64,000 nucleotides of DNA. Source: Microvelia longipes. Its lineage: Eukaryota; Arthropoda; Insecta; Hemiptera; Veliidae. This document shows, in pieces, positions 11,179 through 23,200 of the stretch (the first letter of the stretch is position 1; each line of letters begins with the position of its first letter). The notes beneath the pieces were generated by a model. The model saw only the letters and a list, made by a program, of their open reading frames with translations, was not told where the DNA came from and searched no databases. The position numbers and the translations under genes were made by a program. The stretch lies in contig JACMZG010001913.1 of the NCBI GenBank assembly GCA_018340805.1, positions 23,394,785 to 23,458,784 on the forward strand. Direction: 5' to 3'.

Positions 11179-13140
11179 GATTCCAGTATTACAATCACTG
11201 AAGTTATTCAAAGTATTAATAGACTTAAATGTTCTAAAGCTCCAGGTACTGACTCAACACCTAATGAATTTTTTAAATTTTTGCCACTTAATGGCCTTGT
11301 GTATCTGCAGAATCTTTATAACAAAGTATTTAACTCTCAAACAGTTCCTGATTCTTGGGGTGAAATTTCGATGTGTATGATTCCAAAAAAAGGAAGTCTA
11401 AGTGATCCAAATAACTACCGTGGCATAGCCCTACTGAACTGTATAGCCAAAATATTTACCAGCATTCTTTATGCTAGAATTTTTTCTTGGATTGATCTTA
11501 ATAATATTTTACCTGAAAATCAAGCAGGGTTCAGGCCTGGTAGGGGTTGTTTGGATCACTTATTTACACTTAATGCTTTAATTAATATACACCTTCGACT
11601 TCCTAAAAGAAAGGTTTTTTGTGGATTTATCGATTTCAGAAGGGCCTTTGACTCCCTCTTCCACCCCTATATGTGGACAAAGTTAATTGAACTTGGGTGG
11701 AGTCCCAAGCTGCTTTACACAGTCAAAGATCTTTATGATAAAGCCCATATGAGGGTGAAGGTGGGGTCAAAATTTTCCAAAAAAATTGAAATTAATGAAG
11801 GGGTGTTACAGGGTGAAATTTTAAGCCCAATAATATTTGCCTTGTTCATCTCTGACTTTGAAGACTTTCTGAGGGCTAATGGGTGTGTGGGCCTTGATAT
11901 TAACGGCTTGAAAGATATTATTGTTTTATTTTTTGCGGATGATCTTATCCTACTTGCACAGTCTCAAATAGATCTTAATAAGATCTTCAGACTCCTGTAC
12001 GAATACTGCTCAAAATTCAAGCTCGTTGTCAATGAAGCAAAAACTAAAGTAGTTATTTTTCATAAAGGTCACATAAATTTAAAGAAATATAAATTTTATT
12101 ATGATAATAAAAGCATAGAAGTGACTGATAGATACACCTACTTAGGCGTGCCTTTTTCGAGCTCCGGTTTATTTCATAAAGCTGTCCAGAGTGCTGTATG
12201 TAAAGGCAACATTGCCACTAGTAGAGTCTTAAGCTGGTCCTTGTCAGCTGGTATAAAAGACTGGGAGGCCAAGCAACGCCTTTATGACTCAATTGTTAAA
12301 ACTACAGTTCTCTACGCTTGCCCAATTTGGGCCCTCCGGCATGGTGATGAAATTGAAACCGTGCAAGTTCGTTATTTTAAAAAATTACTTCATTTGCCTA
12401 AGTCAACTGCAGGGTACTTCGTAAGAAGTGAAGTAGGAGTTCTTCCTCTATCATATAACATTTTTAAACTTGCCCTCAATTGGTTGGCAAAGGTTCTTCA
12501 AATGCAAGATGATAGATTACCTAAAATTGCTTTTGTTAGATTGTACACCCTAAGTTTTGGTAATTCATTCAGTAAATACAACTGGGCTTCTCAAATCAAA
12601 AATTACTTCTGTCTAAGTGGTCATCTCGATGCCTGGTCTTCATTACTAACTAATCCTAATAATTTTCTAAATAACATTCATGAAATTTTATTTGATTACG
12701 AATGTTATTTGAAACAAAAAGACTACAGTAAGCTTTCAGCTTCATATTATCCTAACCTTTTTCAATACCCATTGCCATTAAAACAAGTTTCTAACTATTT
12801 ATTGTTGTGTGCCCCAAAGGGGATAATTTACATTATAGCCCAACTTAGAGCTTCTAACAATTATGTTGCTCAAGTATATTATAATGGAGATGTTCATAAA
12901 CTAAAGCCACTTGAACTATGCCAACTCTGCAACCGCAGTGAGCCTGAGAGCATGGCCCATTTCTTGTTAGAGTGTACAGCTTACCAAAGTTTAAGATTTA
13001 ACCCAAACTCTAGATACTACTTTTCTATCAACAATTATGATCAAATGCTCAATCCCAGCACTCCTTTAGCTGCAAAAATATTATTTGAATTTGTTATTAA
13101 TGCCTTGCGCTTAAGAGCTTTTCAGCTCGGTGAAAATTAA
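11179..13140 (+). CDS. LINE reverse transcriptase, C-terminal ORF
   Basis: The frame is open from about 11170 to the stop at 13140 and begins with the RT entry motif KAPGTDSTPNEF. Counting residues from 11281, later blocks are NYRGIALLN (45-53), QAGFRPGRGC (81-90), IDFRRAFDS (117-125), GVLQGEILSP (174-183) and the catalytic FADD (218-221). The C-terminus carries CQLCNRSEPESMAHFLLEC, a C-C-H-C knuckle common in LINE ORF2. There is no good initiator codon, as expected for an interior part of ORF2. Despite the broken upstream domains this portion has no stop over about 650 codons, so the insertion may be fairly young. Confidence 0.88.
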   Translation, partial: DSSITITEVIQSINRLKCSKAPGTDSTPNEFFKFLPLNGLVYLQNLYNKVFNSQTVPDSWGEISMCMIPKKGSLSDPNNYRGIALLNCIAKIFTSILYARIFSWIDLNNILPENQAGFRPGRGCLDHLFTLNALINIHLRLPKRKVFCGFIDFRRAFDSLFHPYMWTKLIELGWSPKLLYTVKDLYDKAHMRVKVGSKFSKKIEINEGVLQGEILSPIIFALFISDFEDFLRANGCVGLDINGLKDIIVLFFADDLILLAQSQIDLNKIFRLLYEYCSKFKLVVNEAKTKVVIFHKGHINLKKYKFYYDNKSIEVTDRYTYLGVPFSSSGLFHKAVQSAVCKGNIATSRVLSWSLSAGIKDWEAKQRLYDSIVKTTVLYACPIWALRHGDEIETVQVRYFKKLLHLPKSTAGYFVRSEVGVLPLSYNIFKLALNWLAKVLQMQDDRLPKIAFVRLYTLSFGNSFSKYNWASQIKNYFCLSGHLDAWSSLLTNPNNFLNNIHEILFDYECYLKQKDYSKLSASYYPNLFQYPLPLKQVSNYLLLCAPKGIIYIIAQLRASNNYVAQVYYNGDVHKLKPLELCQLCNRSEPESMAHFLLECTAYQSLRFNPNSRYYFSINNYDQMLNPSTPLAAKILFEFVINALRLRAFQLGEN

Positions 13141-13570
13141 CTCTACCTTACTTTTGTTTTGCTCAATTGTTTTTATATGTATATGCATTTTTTATTTCTT
13201 TGTTTTTCGCCTCTCATGTTGTTTACTCTTCTAATTTTTTTATTGTAATCTTTTCTATTCATCCAATATCAATACTACTTTATAATAAAGTTTACTAACT
13301 ATCTTTTAATATTAATGCTATTAACTGGATTCTTTATTCAAGTGTATAAGCGCCAATCTTATGTAATGACAGAAGTTGTTGCAATCTAACTATCCTATCC
13401 TTTTCTAATATAAATATACTATACATGGTTATTATTTATCTTTTAATTTGAATTAAACAACTAAATGTATAGATTTGAATTATTTTAAAAAAAATATAAA
13501 ACTATTTATAACAGTTATTTTATAATTAGAAAAACAAATATCTAGAAATTTAATAAAAGCTCTTATTTAC

Positions 13571-13612
13571 AAAAAAAAAAAAAAAAATAAAAATAAATAA
13601 AAAAAAAAAAAG
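13571..13612. repeat. A-rich tract
   Basis: A run of A with a few T, about 260 bases after the apparent LINE 3' end. It may be a retroposon tail. Confidence 0.6.
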
Positions 13613-13837
13613 GTTTTTTCTCTCAATTTTTATTCTTTTTAACTTCATTTAGCTCATTTTATGTATGTGTTTCTGTTTATGTTTATATATGTATGTACGT
13701 ACATATATAATGTATTATTATTTATCAATTGTTCTTTGTTTTATAGCTTAATGATATCTTCTCTATTAATTAATTTCTAAATACTCATTAGTCACTTTCT
13801 CTTGCAACAGCTTTTGCTCAAAAAGTATATAATTTCT

Positions 13838-13841
13838 ATAT

Positions 13842-13920
<79 letters not shown>
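13838..13920. repeat. (TA)n microsatellite
   Basis: Nearly pure TA tract. Confidence 0.95.
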
Positions 13921-13923
<3 letters not shown>

Positions 13924-14009
13924 AATTGTATATATATTTATTTCTTTTCTTATTTATACGCTGTAAGCCAGAGCAGCTAGCTGATGCAGAATGGTACATT
14001 TTAAATACA

Positions 14010-14465
14010 TTACCCTAACTAACTCTGCTTCTAATAGAGCTATCACCAAAAAATTACTTGGTGATAGCTAAGTAATTTAATAGCTCGTAAATCTATCTCT
14101 ACTAAGTTGACTACCAGGAGCTTGAATAATTTTAATTATTTTTTGGTAATCGTCTTCCTATTATAGGAATTAGATTGCCAACGTGTGTTTTCCTTCCATT
14201 ACTTTTGAATGTCAAATTGAAGTTTACATATGTCAGAAACTACAATATTTGCCTAACAATCCGATTTCAACATTACTTAATTCTGGATATTTCACAAAGA
14301 GCTATAGTTTGGCATACAAAACTACTTTTATCCAATATGAATACCCAAAATTTGGTCCACTAGAATACATCACCCCTACCAACTCTGCTTCTAATGGAGC
14401 TAACTCCAAAATATTAGTATCAAACCCCACTAAGTCGGCCCCCAGGATCTTAAATAACCAATGAT
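14010..14465. repeat. Two diverged direct copies of a short repeat
   Basis: aactctgcttctaat(a/g)gagcta followed about 60 bases later by actaagt...cc(c)caggA..ctt occurs at 14018-14125 and again at 14377-14455. The small open frames across this stretch look like chance. The rest of 14470-15140 shows no recognisable feature. Confidence 0.45.
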
Positions 14466-15151
14466 ATTTTTTTAGCATGTTGTAAAGATTAGCATTAATT
14501 AAGCGTTTTATTAGTTCCCAAAATGTTGTGCAAAATTGATTAAGCAAATCCAAGCATAGTTATGTACAAACTATTCTGGATAAATAGGCCATATCCTTTT
14601 GCTGAATATTCGACTATGCAGCTTAAAACAAAAACTTGATTAAAAACTAGACTGATAAGCAGGAAAGTAAACATTCCAAAGGTAATTTGCCTGTTTTTTA
14701 AACCAATGCGCCAGAGTTTTTTAACTGGTCTTCAGGTTCTAACTTGTCTAGTATTGTTAAATTTTAAAATAATATGATTCTTAAGAAAAAGTTTCTTTCC
14801 TTTTATTATTTAAATAGTGAAATTTTTCTTTTATTTCTTTTTTGCGGCCATTCTGCCAATTTATCTTGAATATCAATATATCTGATATATATCTAAATAT
14901 CTGCGGCCTGAGTAAAGGCCCCTGGATGTACTATATAAAATATAAAAGATGCAGAGATGTACCATACCATATGTAGGTAGTATGCTAGGATCTTAAATGA
15001 AGATCTGTGGTAGTATCTAAGATCATGACTAAAGATCGTTTATTTATACTTACCTTATTAAAAGATCTTTATACTTATTTTTATCCTTGGGTTGTATTTA
15101 TTAAGAGGATCTTAATATAGATTTTTCATTAACAATGTAAAAGCAAAACTG

Positions 15152-15164
15152 ATTTTTTGGCGGG
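15152..15164 (+). promoter_or_regulatory. E2F-like site upstream of MCM3 (distal)
   Basis: TTTTTTGGCGGG matches the E2F/DP consensus TTTSSCGC/GGCGGGAA type on the plus strand, about 520 bases before the MCM3 start. MCM genes are classical E2F targets in animals. Binding is inferred. Confidence 0.5.
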
Positions 15165-15397
15165 CTAGTTTGTTGTATGAAATGTCCGTAACTTTAATAT
15201 GGAAACTTCAGGCAACTTTGTGTTACCGCAAAGATAATTTCACTTACTCTTTTAATAGGCTTTTAGAACGTTACTCTAGAAATATTAATGATTTTCTAGG
15301 AATTTTTTAAATCTATCAATTTTTATTATCTGTTTTATATTTATTTAATTAATTAAAATTCATAATATAACCTATGTATGTAACCTTCTGCCGGTTA

Positions 15398-15441
15398 ACT
15401 TTTCCCGCAATTTGCGGGAGGATTGCGAAAAGAGGATTGGT
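15398..15441 (+). promoter_or_regulatory. Inverted pair of E2F-like sites plus CCAAT box in the MCM3 promoter
   Basis: TTTCCCGC at 15401-15408 faces TTTGCGGGA at 15411-15419, making a near-palindrome. Another TTTTCGCAAT-type site (minus strand) is at 15421-15431, and a reverse CCAAT box (ATTGG) is near 15437. The cluster lies about 250-290 bases upstream of the MCM3 ATG and is conspicuously GC-rich against its AT-rich flanks. E2F plus CCAAT is the usual architecture of S-phase gene promoters. Function is inferred. Confidence 0.65.
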
Positions 15442-15686
15442 TTTGTTTTACATTTTTAATGCTCTATCTCGTAAAATAAGTTTTTGAAATATTAATTAAT
15501 TTTTTTAATTTTAAAATCGACACCTGTTCTTCGATTTGAAATTGAATGATTTGATAAGTGTACCCGTTTTTATCGTTTTAAAGTTAAGTTAGAGTTAAGT
15601 TTAGTCAATTATATTGTTTTATAACCAGTGCTTAAGCTTTTACAGTTTATTTATTTTAATATTTTTGATCGGAACGTTAAATTACA

Positions 15687-18047
15687 ATGATAGACGAAGA
15701 GAATGAACGTCAAATTCAAGCATCACAACGCGAGTATCTGGAGTTCTTGGACGATGAAGAAGCCCAAGGTATTTATCATTCGAAAGTTAAAGAAATGATA
15801 GATGGTGGCGAGAAGCGTATTATTGTTAATATTAACGATCTAAGGAAATCTAAACCTGACAGAGCTGATGCCCTGTTGTCCAAGGCGGTGATAGAACAAT
15901 CAGCCTTTCAGAAAGCTCTTAATCAGTATGCTAATAGTTTGAATCCGTCTATTAGTAATAATGACTACAAAGTTGGGTTTGAAGGAAGTTTTGGCTTTCG
16001 ACACTTAACTCCTAGAAGTTTGAGAGCTGATTACATTAGTAATATGATATGTTTGGAAGGCATTGTAACTCAGTGCAGTTTAACTAAACCCAAGTTGGTG
16101 AAAAGTGTGCATTATTGCCCTGCAACTGGAAAAACTTTAGAACGTAAGTATGCTGACTTGACATCGTTAGAGCCAGTTATAACATCAAGTGTATACCCAA
16201 CTACAGACGCTGAAGGTAATCTGTTAGAAACTGAATTTGGTTTATCAACTTATAAAGACCACCAGACGTTGGTTATTCAAGAAATGCCTGAAAGAGCCCC
16301 TGCAGGACAGTTACCTCGTGCTGTTGATGTTATCTGTGATGATGATCTGAGTGATAGGTGTAAGCCAGGCGACAGGGTTCAAATAGTTGGTATTTATTTA
16401 TGTTTACCATCTAAGAAAAACAGTTTTACTAATGGAGTTTTCAGAACCTCTCTGGTAGCCAACCATATTACACATTTAAATAAAGAATTTAAATTAGCTA
16501 TGTCCAGAACTGATATATCTAATTGTCGAAAAATGGGAAAGAAGAACAACATTTTTGAGTTATTAAGTAATTCTTTAGCTCCTAGTATTTGTGGCCATTC
16601 CTATGTTAAAAAAGCCATTTTATGTATGTTATTGGGTGGTGTTGAAAAGTATTTACCTAATGGAACAAGAATAAGAGGAGATATTAATATTCTGCTCATT
16701 GGTGATCCTAGTGTGGCTAAATCTCAGTTATTACGTTATGTTTTAAGCACAGCACCTAGAGCTATTGCTACTACTGGCAGAGGAAGCTCTGGAGTAGGTT
16801 TAACTGCAGCCATTACTCATGATAAGGAAACTGGTGAGAGGAAATTAGAAGCTGGAGCTATGGTTTTAGCTGATAGAGGTATTGTTTGTATTGATGAATT
16901 CGATAAAATGTCAGATATTGATAGAACAGCTATTCATGAGGTTATGGAACAAGGAAGAGTTACGATTACTAAAGCTGGTATTAATGCAAGATTGAATGCT
17001 AGATGCAGTGTTCTGGCCGCAGCAAATCCTATATATGGTAGATATGATCGCTACAGACCTCCAATGGAAAATATCGGCTTACAAGACTCTTTACTTTCTC
17101 GTTTTGATTTGATTTTTGTTATGTTAGATGAAATCGATCGTGAAATTGATGGTAAAATATCTGATCATGTCCTTAGGATGCATCAGTACAGAGATCCGTC
17201 TGAACCTGATGGTGCTGTACTACCCATGGGCTCTGGAGTTGAATTTTTAACTACTGGTAATTTAAAAGATTTACAAACTGAAGTCGGGCCCATATCTATG
17301 TATGAAAAATATGATCCTTTATTACACGGTAATTTGAGATCAAAGACTGATAAAATCTTTACTGTGAGATTTATGCAAATGTATCTACAATTTGCCAAAT
17401 CATTGAAACCTGTTTTAAGTGATGAAGCTATCACAGCTATTACAGAAGAATTTGTAAGATTAAGATCTGAAGATTCTATTGAAACTGGGTTTGCTCGAAC
17501 CCAACCAGTCACTGTAAGAACTTTAGAAACTTTAATTCGTTTGGCTACTGCTCATGCAAAAGCACGTCTGTCATGTGAGATAACTCTAGATGACGCTAAA
17601 GGAGCAATAGAGTTGGTCCAATTTGCTTACTTCAAAAAAGTTGTGGAAAAAGAAAAGAGAAGGAGACATGATTCCGATGAGGAGGAAGAAGTTGAAGAAC
17701 CTGAGGTTGAAAATGGTGAAAACGGACATCAAGAACCTTCTGACGATCCTTATGAATTCCACTCGCAGGAAACTCAAAACAACTCTGCTAAGACAAATGG
17801 AACTCATGATGAACCTATGGAACTATCTGAAGTAGATTTGACAATCTCTGAACAAAGACTAAATATATTTAAACATAGACTATTTGAACTTTTCAATGAA
17901 GCTGGTAAATCTTTCTTGAACACAAGGGATGTAATAGTTAGTTTTGAAACTGATGGGTTTTCCAGGAATGAAATCACTGCCGCTTTATCCAATATGACTA
18001 CTGAAAATCAAATAATGCAAACATCTGATCGAATTATTCTAATTTAA
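15687..18047 (+). CDS. Mcm3: DNA replication licensing factor MCM3
   Basis: A single exon encodes 786 residues, close to the usual animal MCM3 length of about 800. It is one of six subunits of the MCM2-7 helicase that is loaded at origins and unwinds DNA in S phase. Visible parts are the N-terminal OB/zinc region ([10 protein letters not shown] at about 141-150), Walker [10 protein letters not shown] (339-347), Walker B CIDEFDKM (401-408), [12 protein letters not shown] (437-448), and arginine finger SRFD (471-474). MCM3-specific text is [15 protein letters not shown] (499-513) and [23 protein letters not shown] residues near 610-627. An acidic, serine-rich linker (about 660-720) precedes a C-terminal winged-helix-like end. 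The ATG at 15687 has aaATGA context and is the first in frame. E2F-like sites lie upstream. No intron is seen, which is notable beside multi-exon neighbours. Confidence 0.98.
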   Translation: MIDEENERQIQASQREYLEFLDDEEAQGIYHSKVKEMIDGGEKRIIVNINDLRKSKPDRADALLSKAVIEQSAFQKALNQYANSLNPSISNNDYKVGFEGSFGFRHLTPRSLRADYISNMICLEGIVTQCSLTKPKLVKSVHYCPATGKTLERKYADLTSLEPVITSSVYPTTDAEGNLLETEFGLSTYKDHQTLVIQEMPERAPAGQLPRAVDVICDDDLSDRCKPGDRVQIVGIYLCLPSKKNSFTNGVFRTSLVANHITHLNKEFKLAMSRTDISNCRKMGKKNNIFELLSNSLAPSICGHSYVKKAILCMLLGGVEKYLPNGTRIRGDINILLIGDPSVAKSQLLRYVLSTAPRAIATTGRGSSGVGLTAAITHDKETGERKLEAGAMVLADRGIVCIDEFDKMSDIDRTAIHEVMEQGRVTITKAGINARLNARCSVLAAANPIYGRYDRYRPPMENIGLQDSLLSRFDLIFVMLDEIDREIDGKISDHVLRMHQYRDPSEPDGAVLPMGSGVEFLTTGNLKDLQTEVGPISMYEKYDPLLHGNLRSKTDKIFTVRFMQMYLQFAKSLKPVLSDEAITAITEEFVRLRSEDSIETGFARTQPVTVRTLETLIRLATAHAKARLSCEITLDDAKGAIELVQFAYFKKVVEKEKRRRHDSDEEEEVEEPEVENGENGHQEPSDDPYEFHSQETQNNSAKTNGTHDEPMELSEVDLTISEQRLNIFKHRLFELFNEAGKSFLNTRDVIVSFETDGFSRNEITAALSNMTTENQIMQTSDRIILI

Positions 18048-18234
18048 ATTTATTATATTTGTTACATTGACCACCTGTACCTTGTACTACCGAGTTCTAA
18101 AACCTTACAGAGGTTTATTCTTTGGACAATGTGTAGTTGATAATTACTAATCGATACTTTCTATCCTGAGGTAGAAGTTGTTGAGAATTATACTCGTTCT
18201 ATGTTCTTTTAAAAGTTCACTATGGAATTTTGAC

Positions 18235-18365
18235 AATGATTTCACATCTGAATATGAACTTAGGAGGCCCTAAAACACCTGAAACAGATAATTCTGATGA
18301 CATCCTGGTTTTTGCAAACAATACTTTTGCTGTATACCTATGGTATAAATGAGGAAAAGTAAAAT
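18235..18365 (-). mobile_element. Fragment of the 5S-related SINE-like repeat
   Basis: Only the terminal part is present: taggaggccctaaaacacct through tatacctatggtataaatga, matching 4680-4780. It lies about 190 bases after the MCM3 stop. The rest of 18370-19800 has no recognisable gene. Confidence 0.65.
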
Positions 18366-18369
18366 GAAT

Positions 18370-19790
18370 GAAACCATTATCATGTACAGCCTGGTTTTAA
18401 TTATTAAAGGGCTCAGGGAATATAGATTGCTAGGTAGAGAAATATAGAGTACTCTACCTACATCCTTCCTACAGAATTCAGGACTAGGAGATAAATTTTA
18501 TGGCAATTTTTCTATTTACTTCAAATTAAAGTTACATTTCCTTGATAAGTGCAAAAATTATTATTATCAAGTGCAGTACTTTTTTAACTATAGAGCTCAA
18601 AAAGGATCTTGTGTAAGACTAATTTTATAATATTATTATCTTTAACGAGTCTTTAATTATTTAGGTGTAAATGTATGTAACAACAAACATACTATGGACT
18701 TCATTACTTGGTACTCTGAGTGGCCAAATTGCTATGTATAACATTTATTTTTAATCAAAACTCTTATTGATCAAACAGGCCACCTTAAGTTTGGTGGGCC
18801 GTCTACTCATATAGGCTTATCTTTTATCTTAACACATTCAAATTTCAGCTATACTCATTATCGCCATATGAAATGCCACTAAAAGAATATCAAGAAATAG
18901 TGTCTAAGAAGTGTGTCAATAACATTTGGCTGCCTTTGCTGTCATATCTTAAATACCTGCCTTGGCTTTACTGCTCCATCTATTTTCCAGCCCTTACCTT
19001 GGTTGACAGCTATTACTATAAGTAAATAGCATTATCACATGTAACCTAACCTTTATTTTGTAACAAATTGTTATATAACTTTTAACTTAAGAAATAATGT
19101 TGAAAGAATTTATTTGTATATATATATTTTTTAATAAACTTTTTTAAATGTTATTGTTGGTGGTCGTTTTTTGATGTGGCATTTCTTAACGTCAGGAACA
19201 AAGAGACTTATACGACTATAGCTAGCTAATCATTACCTGGATATCTTGGTATCATAACTGTACATTAGTGATGTCATTTTTTCATATATTTATAATGATT
19301 TTACACAAATATTACATTAAAGTTTGACTATTTTGTCTTAAATTAAGTTAAAGGAATTTAAAATAAATTTTAATTATTATCAATTGCATATATTCTTTAA
19401 TTATCTGTGTTGGATAAGGTGATTTAATGTGACATCACTGAAAATGCCTTCTGTTTGTAGGGTGCATTATGAATTTGTTTGTCGATTGGAGTTTTAGAAG
19501 GAAGGGGAGTGTCTAATCTCCGAAGAGTAGGAGTAAGTAAAGATATGGTACTCATATATACCTCTTATGACTGATTTATCCGACCTTAGTAGTATAAGTC
19601 TCTTTAGTCAGGAAGGACCGAGACGATTTCCTTGATTTTAAAGGAAAGAAATGTGGATATTTCACCCAACTCCCTAGGCTGGGATTATTGTCCTGACTAA
19701 TTTGTCAAGATCCAAAGATTTTATGCAGGGAGCCAACCTAAAAAAAATATTTCCTCTACATCTGTTACAGGTCACAAAAATTTATTTAAA
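18370..19790. other. Intergenic, no gene seen
   Basis: AT-rich DNA with no convincing open frame or structural RNA. An AATAAA lies near 19132 but is far from the MCM3 stop and not assignable. Confidence 0.6.
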
Positions 19791-19799
19791 CCAATAAAT

Positions 19800-20130
19800 A
19801 GTATATTATGTTACAAGACTGTGAAGAAGTTCTTTTTTACTGTGGGGACTATATTTACTGTTGAGCAAAGGGAGACAGTAAAAGGAGCTGAGGTAAAAGC
19901 CATTCCCAGTCGTGTAGCATATGCTATTTTTTCCGGGCATAGTATTAATAAACAACTATTTAAAAGGAAAACAGTAAAAAGTATAACAAATTGCTGGCAC
20001 ACTTCTTCGATCGCCTCGTTGGCCAAAAGTTTCAATTCTGGTGGTGTATTTTTATTTTTTGAATCACTATCCATGATAATTATTAAACACTTAATAACTC
20101 ACTTTCCAAAAATAACAAAAAAGAGAGTAG
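19800..20130. repeat. Dispersed repeat, copy 2 (related to 3320-3625)
   Basis: Shares ttatgttacaagactgtgaa and a long collinear stretch with 3320-3620. On the minus strand, 20074-19811 is an open frame beginning MDSDSKNKNTPPELKLLANE, then a hydrophobic run that might be an unspliced intron, then CPEKIAYATRLG. The TPPELK...PEK..Y order is reminiscent of the N-terminus of Crypton-like recombinases, but this is weak. It is treated as a repeat, not a gene. Confidence 0.5.
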
Positions 20131-20209
20131 ATAAATGGTATTTGGCAGACCCCTTGAAAAAGATAGTATTTTTTATTAGTCTGTTGGTTCGATTTAATCA
20201 ACCTTAATC

Positions 20210-23200
20210 AGATTCAACAGTTTGCAATCAAATCGCTTTAATAAACTGGAATAATTGACAGGTAATTTTTATAGTTCTTTGATAAATTACTATCAGTTGG
20301 ACAAGAACCAATTTATTTTATAACCTTAATTTTGTCTTATTCCACAAAGTATGTTGGGAAAACATCCTACATCGTACTTACAAAGTTTAGAATCTCTGTA
20401 ATTAATAGTTAGACACCTATTTTCTGGCCATCATACTAACAGCAAGAAATAAATGTTTATGTTAGCCAATAAAATACTTGGTTAATAATTTCTTGATTCA
20501 TATAATTATATGAATAATGCATTCATATATGTTATATATTCATATGTCATATGTATATGTTCATATATTATATGTCTACATTCTTAGACAAATAATTATA
20601 GCATTGAAGATAATTAATTAATGTTTACATATTTGCAATATATTTTGAATATTAGCACATAGACCCCTCTAAAATCTTTCCTCAGAACCCTAGTGGTCAA
20701 CAGACTACATATGGGGTAACCCTGAAGTAGAGCTCCTTCCTTTACTGAATCGAAAGATGTAAAATCTTGACTAATATTCATAAAGACATTGAAGGGTTTT
20801 AATTATAAAGACATGAAATATTTGTTCAACAGAATTTTTATGCAACTTTAATTTATTATAAATAATATTTTTAAATTAAATAAATTAATACATTAAATTA
20901 AGATGCAATTTTCAAGTTGAGCTGGTTTTACTATAAGCAGGCACAGGGTATAAAAATCAATTTACATTACCAAAATATACAAGAAATTTAATTAAATAAT
21001 TAATAAATAAGTTTTCTAGATTCTAAATGGGTTACGAAAACATAAAGAACAACATAGACTAAAAAATGAATTTTAGCACCATATAATTTGTATTTTTTGA
21101 CTTTTAATGTGTTTTCAAGAGGTTCTGTCGTTTTCTCAATGCTTTTAGTCACTTGGTATAATGTTACTAGTGCCCATGTCTCAGGCCTGTAGCTAAAAAG
21201 GGACATGGGTGGACATCGCCCCCTAGAAAAAAAATTGCCCCCATTGATAAAGTAATTTATTGCAGAAGTCCCTTGAAGGTGTGAGAAACGTCGTCCCCTC
21301 TTGGATTGGTCCCCCCCCCCCCTCCCACAAGTTTTTAGCTGGCTACCGGCCTGCCATAACTTGCTCAGTAAAGTTATCAACATAGAATTTATTGTTAAAC
21401 ATATTAAAGACTAAAACATCAAACTAACATCCCATTTTTAAATTCAACTCAATTTGGGAAAATTAAAATAGTGGAAAATGGTAGTTAGATTTATTTTTTT
21501 AAAATTTAATTAAGAAAGGATATGGACACAAAAATATGTCGTACATAATATAATACCTATTTAAAATGTTGTGTCACTCATGGATTTAGACTGCATAGTT
21601 AACAGTAATAATTTTTTAAAAAATCCACCCACAATAGACTTACAATTTTAACCTTCCTGAAAGGTTAAACAAAATATTTTAAAGACGCATGTATAAGATC
21701 ACTATGTTCATGTAAATTGATCATAATATTTACATTCTAGGGAGTACAGGTTATATTTGATGTCATAACAATAATAGAGATATTAATATTCTTTGACATG
21801 TATATTAACTATCTAGTTAGGTTAGAATCGGTAGTCGAATTGTAAGGCATTGAGGGAACACCTAATCAATAGCCTGCTTCGGCTGAAAGTTGCAGGGCAC
21901 ATTGGTTTGACCAGACTTAATTTATTAATGAAAACAATGACAGATATTGTAGCACTGACTTAATTACTGAGCATTATACATATGAATGCAATCTATAATA
22001 AATTTTGCGATAGTTAAAAGAACTTTTGAAAACACAAATGGTTTTCTAAGTCAAGAAGGGGGTTTCTCCCCTTTACTTGAAATTAATATTATTTAGGTGA
22101 TTTAGGTATGTTTTGACTTAAAGCTTAAGTAATGATCACTTCGAAGTTGATGATCTATCACCATTAGTTACCTCTTGTAACCAATGTGATGACCATTGGT
22201 AACCCAAATGATCAACTACCAATTATAAATAATAACCACTATGAATTTGCAATAAACTAAAATTCTTTTACATGTTCATATAAGCTTGACCATGTAAACA
22301 GTACATAATAATATAACAAGTAACAGTACATCTGACTAAAAATGTAAGTGGGGGGGGGGGCATTAGAACCCCTCATATCTGATTTCTTGAAGTGGCAAAT
22401 AATACTACTAGTAGTGAGGATGTGGTGTCTAATCTTTCCTCTTAAGCCACACAGCTTGAAAAGAATTGAAACGAATGATAATATGAATAATGCTCTAAAA
22501 TAGCTACTTTAATAATGCCAATTTCCATTGATTTAACTATTAAATATAAAAAACTATTTAATGTTTAGTAAATTTAATTATTAGTTAATATTTTTTTAAC
22601 TATGTACTCTACTATTTAAAGCTTATACAACTCTAATAAACTGCATAGTAAATCCTATTGATCCTAATAAATATAATTTTATAGAATGAGCTAAAACGCA
22701 TTTTTAATACATACACGAGAGGGAAGCAATATGATAGTTCTATAACCAATTTGGATAATTTATAATGGTTAGAGCATGAAGAAATACAACACTACACATG
22801 GTTTGAGAATTCAAAACAGCATTAACTTGAAATCCAGGTAATCATTTTGTTATGTTAAACAAAAACATAAAAATAAAGGTATTCTCACCTAATAAGCATA
22901 AACTTGAAATCCAGTCAATTATTTAGTGTTAAATTAAAAAAAATATATTGAAACTTTCACATAAAAACTATTGATTCAGCTGATCACAAAAGTATAAAAA
23001 TAGTATATTTTTTTATTTATATTGCTACTAGGCAGCAAAATGAAATTTTGGAGACAAGTTTTATAAATTAGCCCCAAGCTAAAGGTGAAGACAGGCTGAT
23101 TTATATGGGTAGGCTATTTGACTGATTAGGTGAAGCCGAGTCAAGCAAATGGTGAATTGCTTGCAGAGGCAAAGCCCAATGCAGGAAATTGCTGGCACAA

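Larger units (their letters stand above)
9210..13310 (+). mobile_element. Degenerate non-LTR retrotransposon (LINE)
   Basis: One element in sense order: an ORF1-type segment, an AP-endonuclease, a reverse transcriptase and a C-terminal Cys/His knuckle, each described separately. ORF1 and the endonuclease are broken by several frameshifts; only the RT frame is long and open. After the stop at 13140 there is a T-rich 3' UTR with ataataaag near 13280. An A-rich stretch at 13571-13612 may be its tail or an unrelated tract. The copy cannot be autonomous as read. The clade is not assigned. Confidence 0.85.

Noticed and set aside
14183..14464. 93-codon frame
   Set aside because: Overlaps a short duplicated repeat and an opposing frame of similar length; no recognisable domain.
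17183..17992. Antisense and alternate frames over MCM3
   Set aside because: Shadows of the strongly conserved MCM3 frame; no features of their own.
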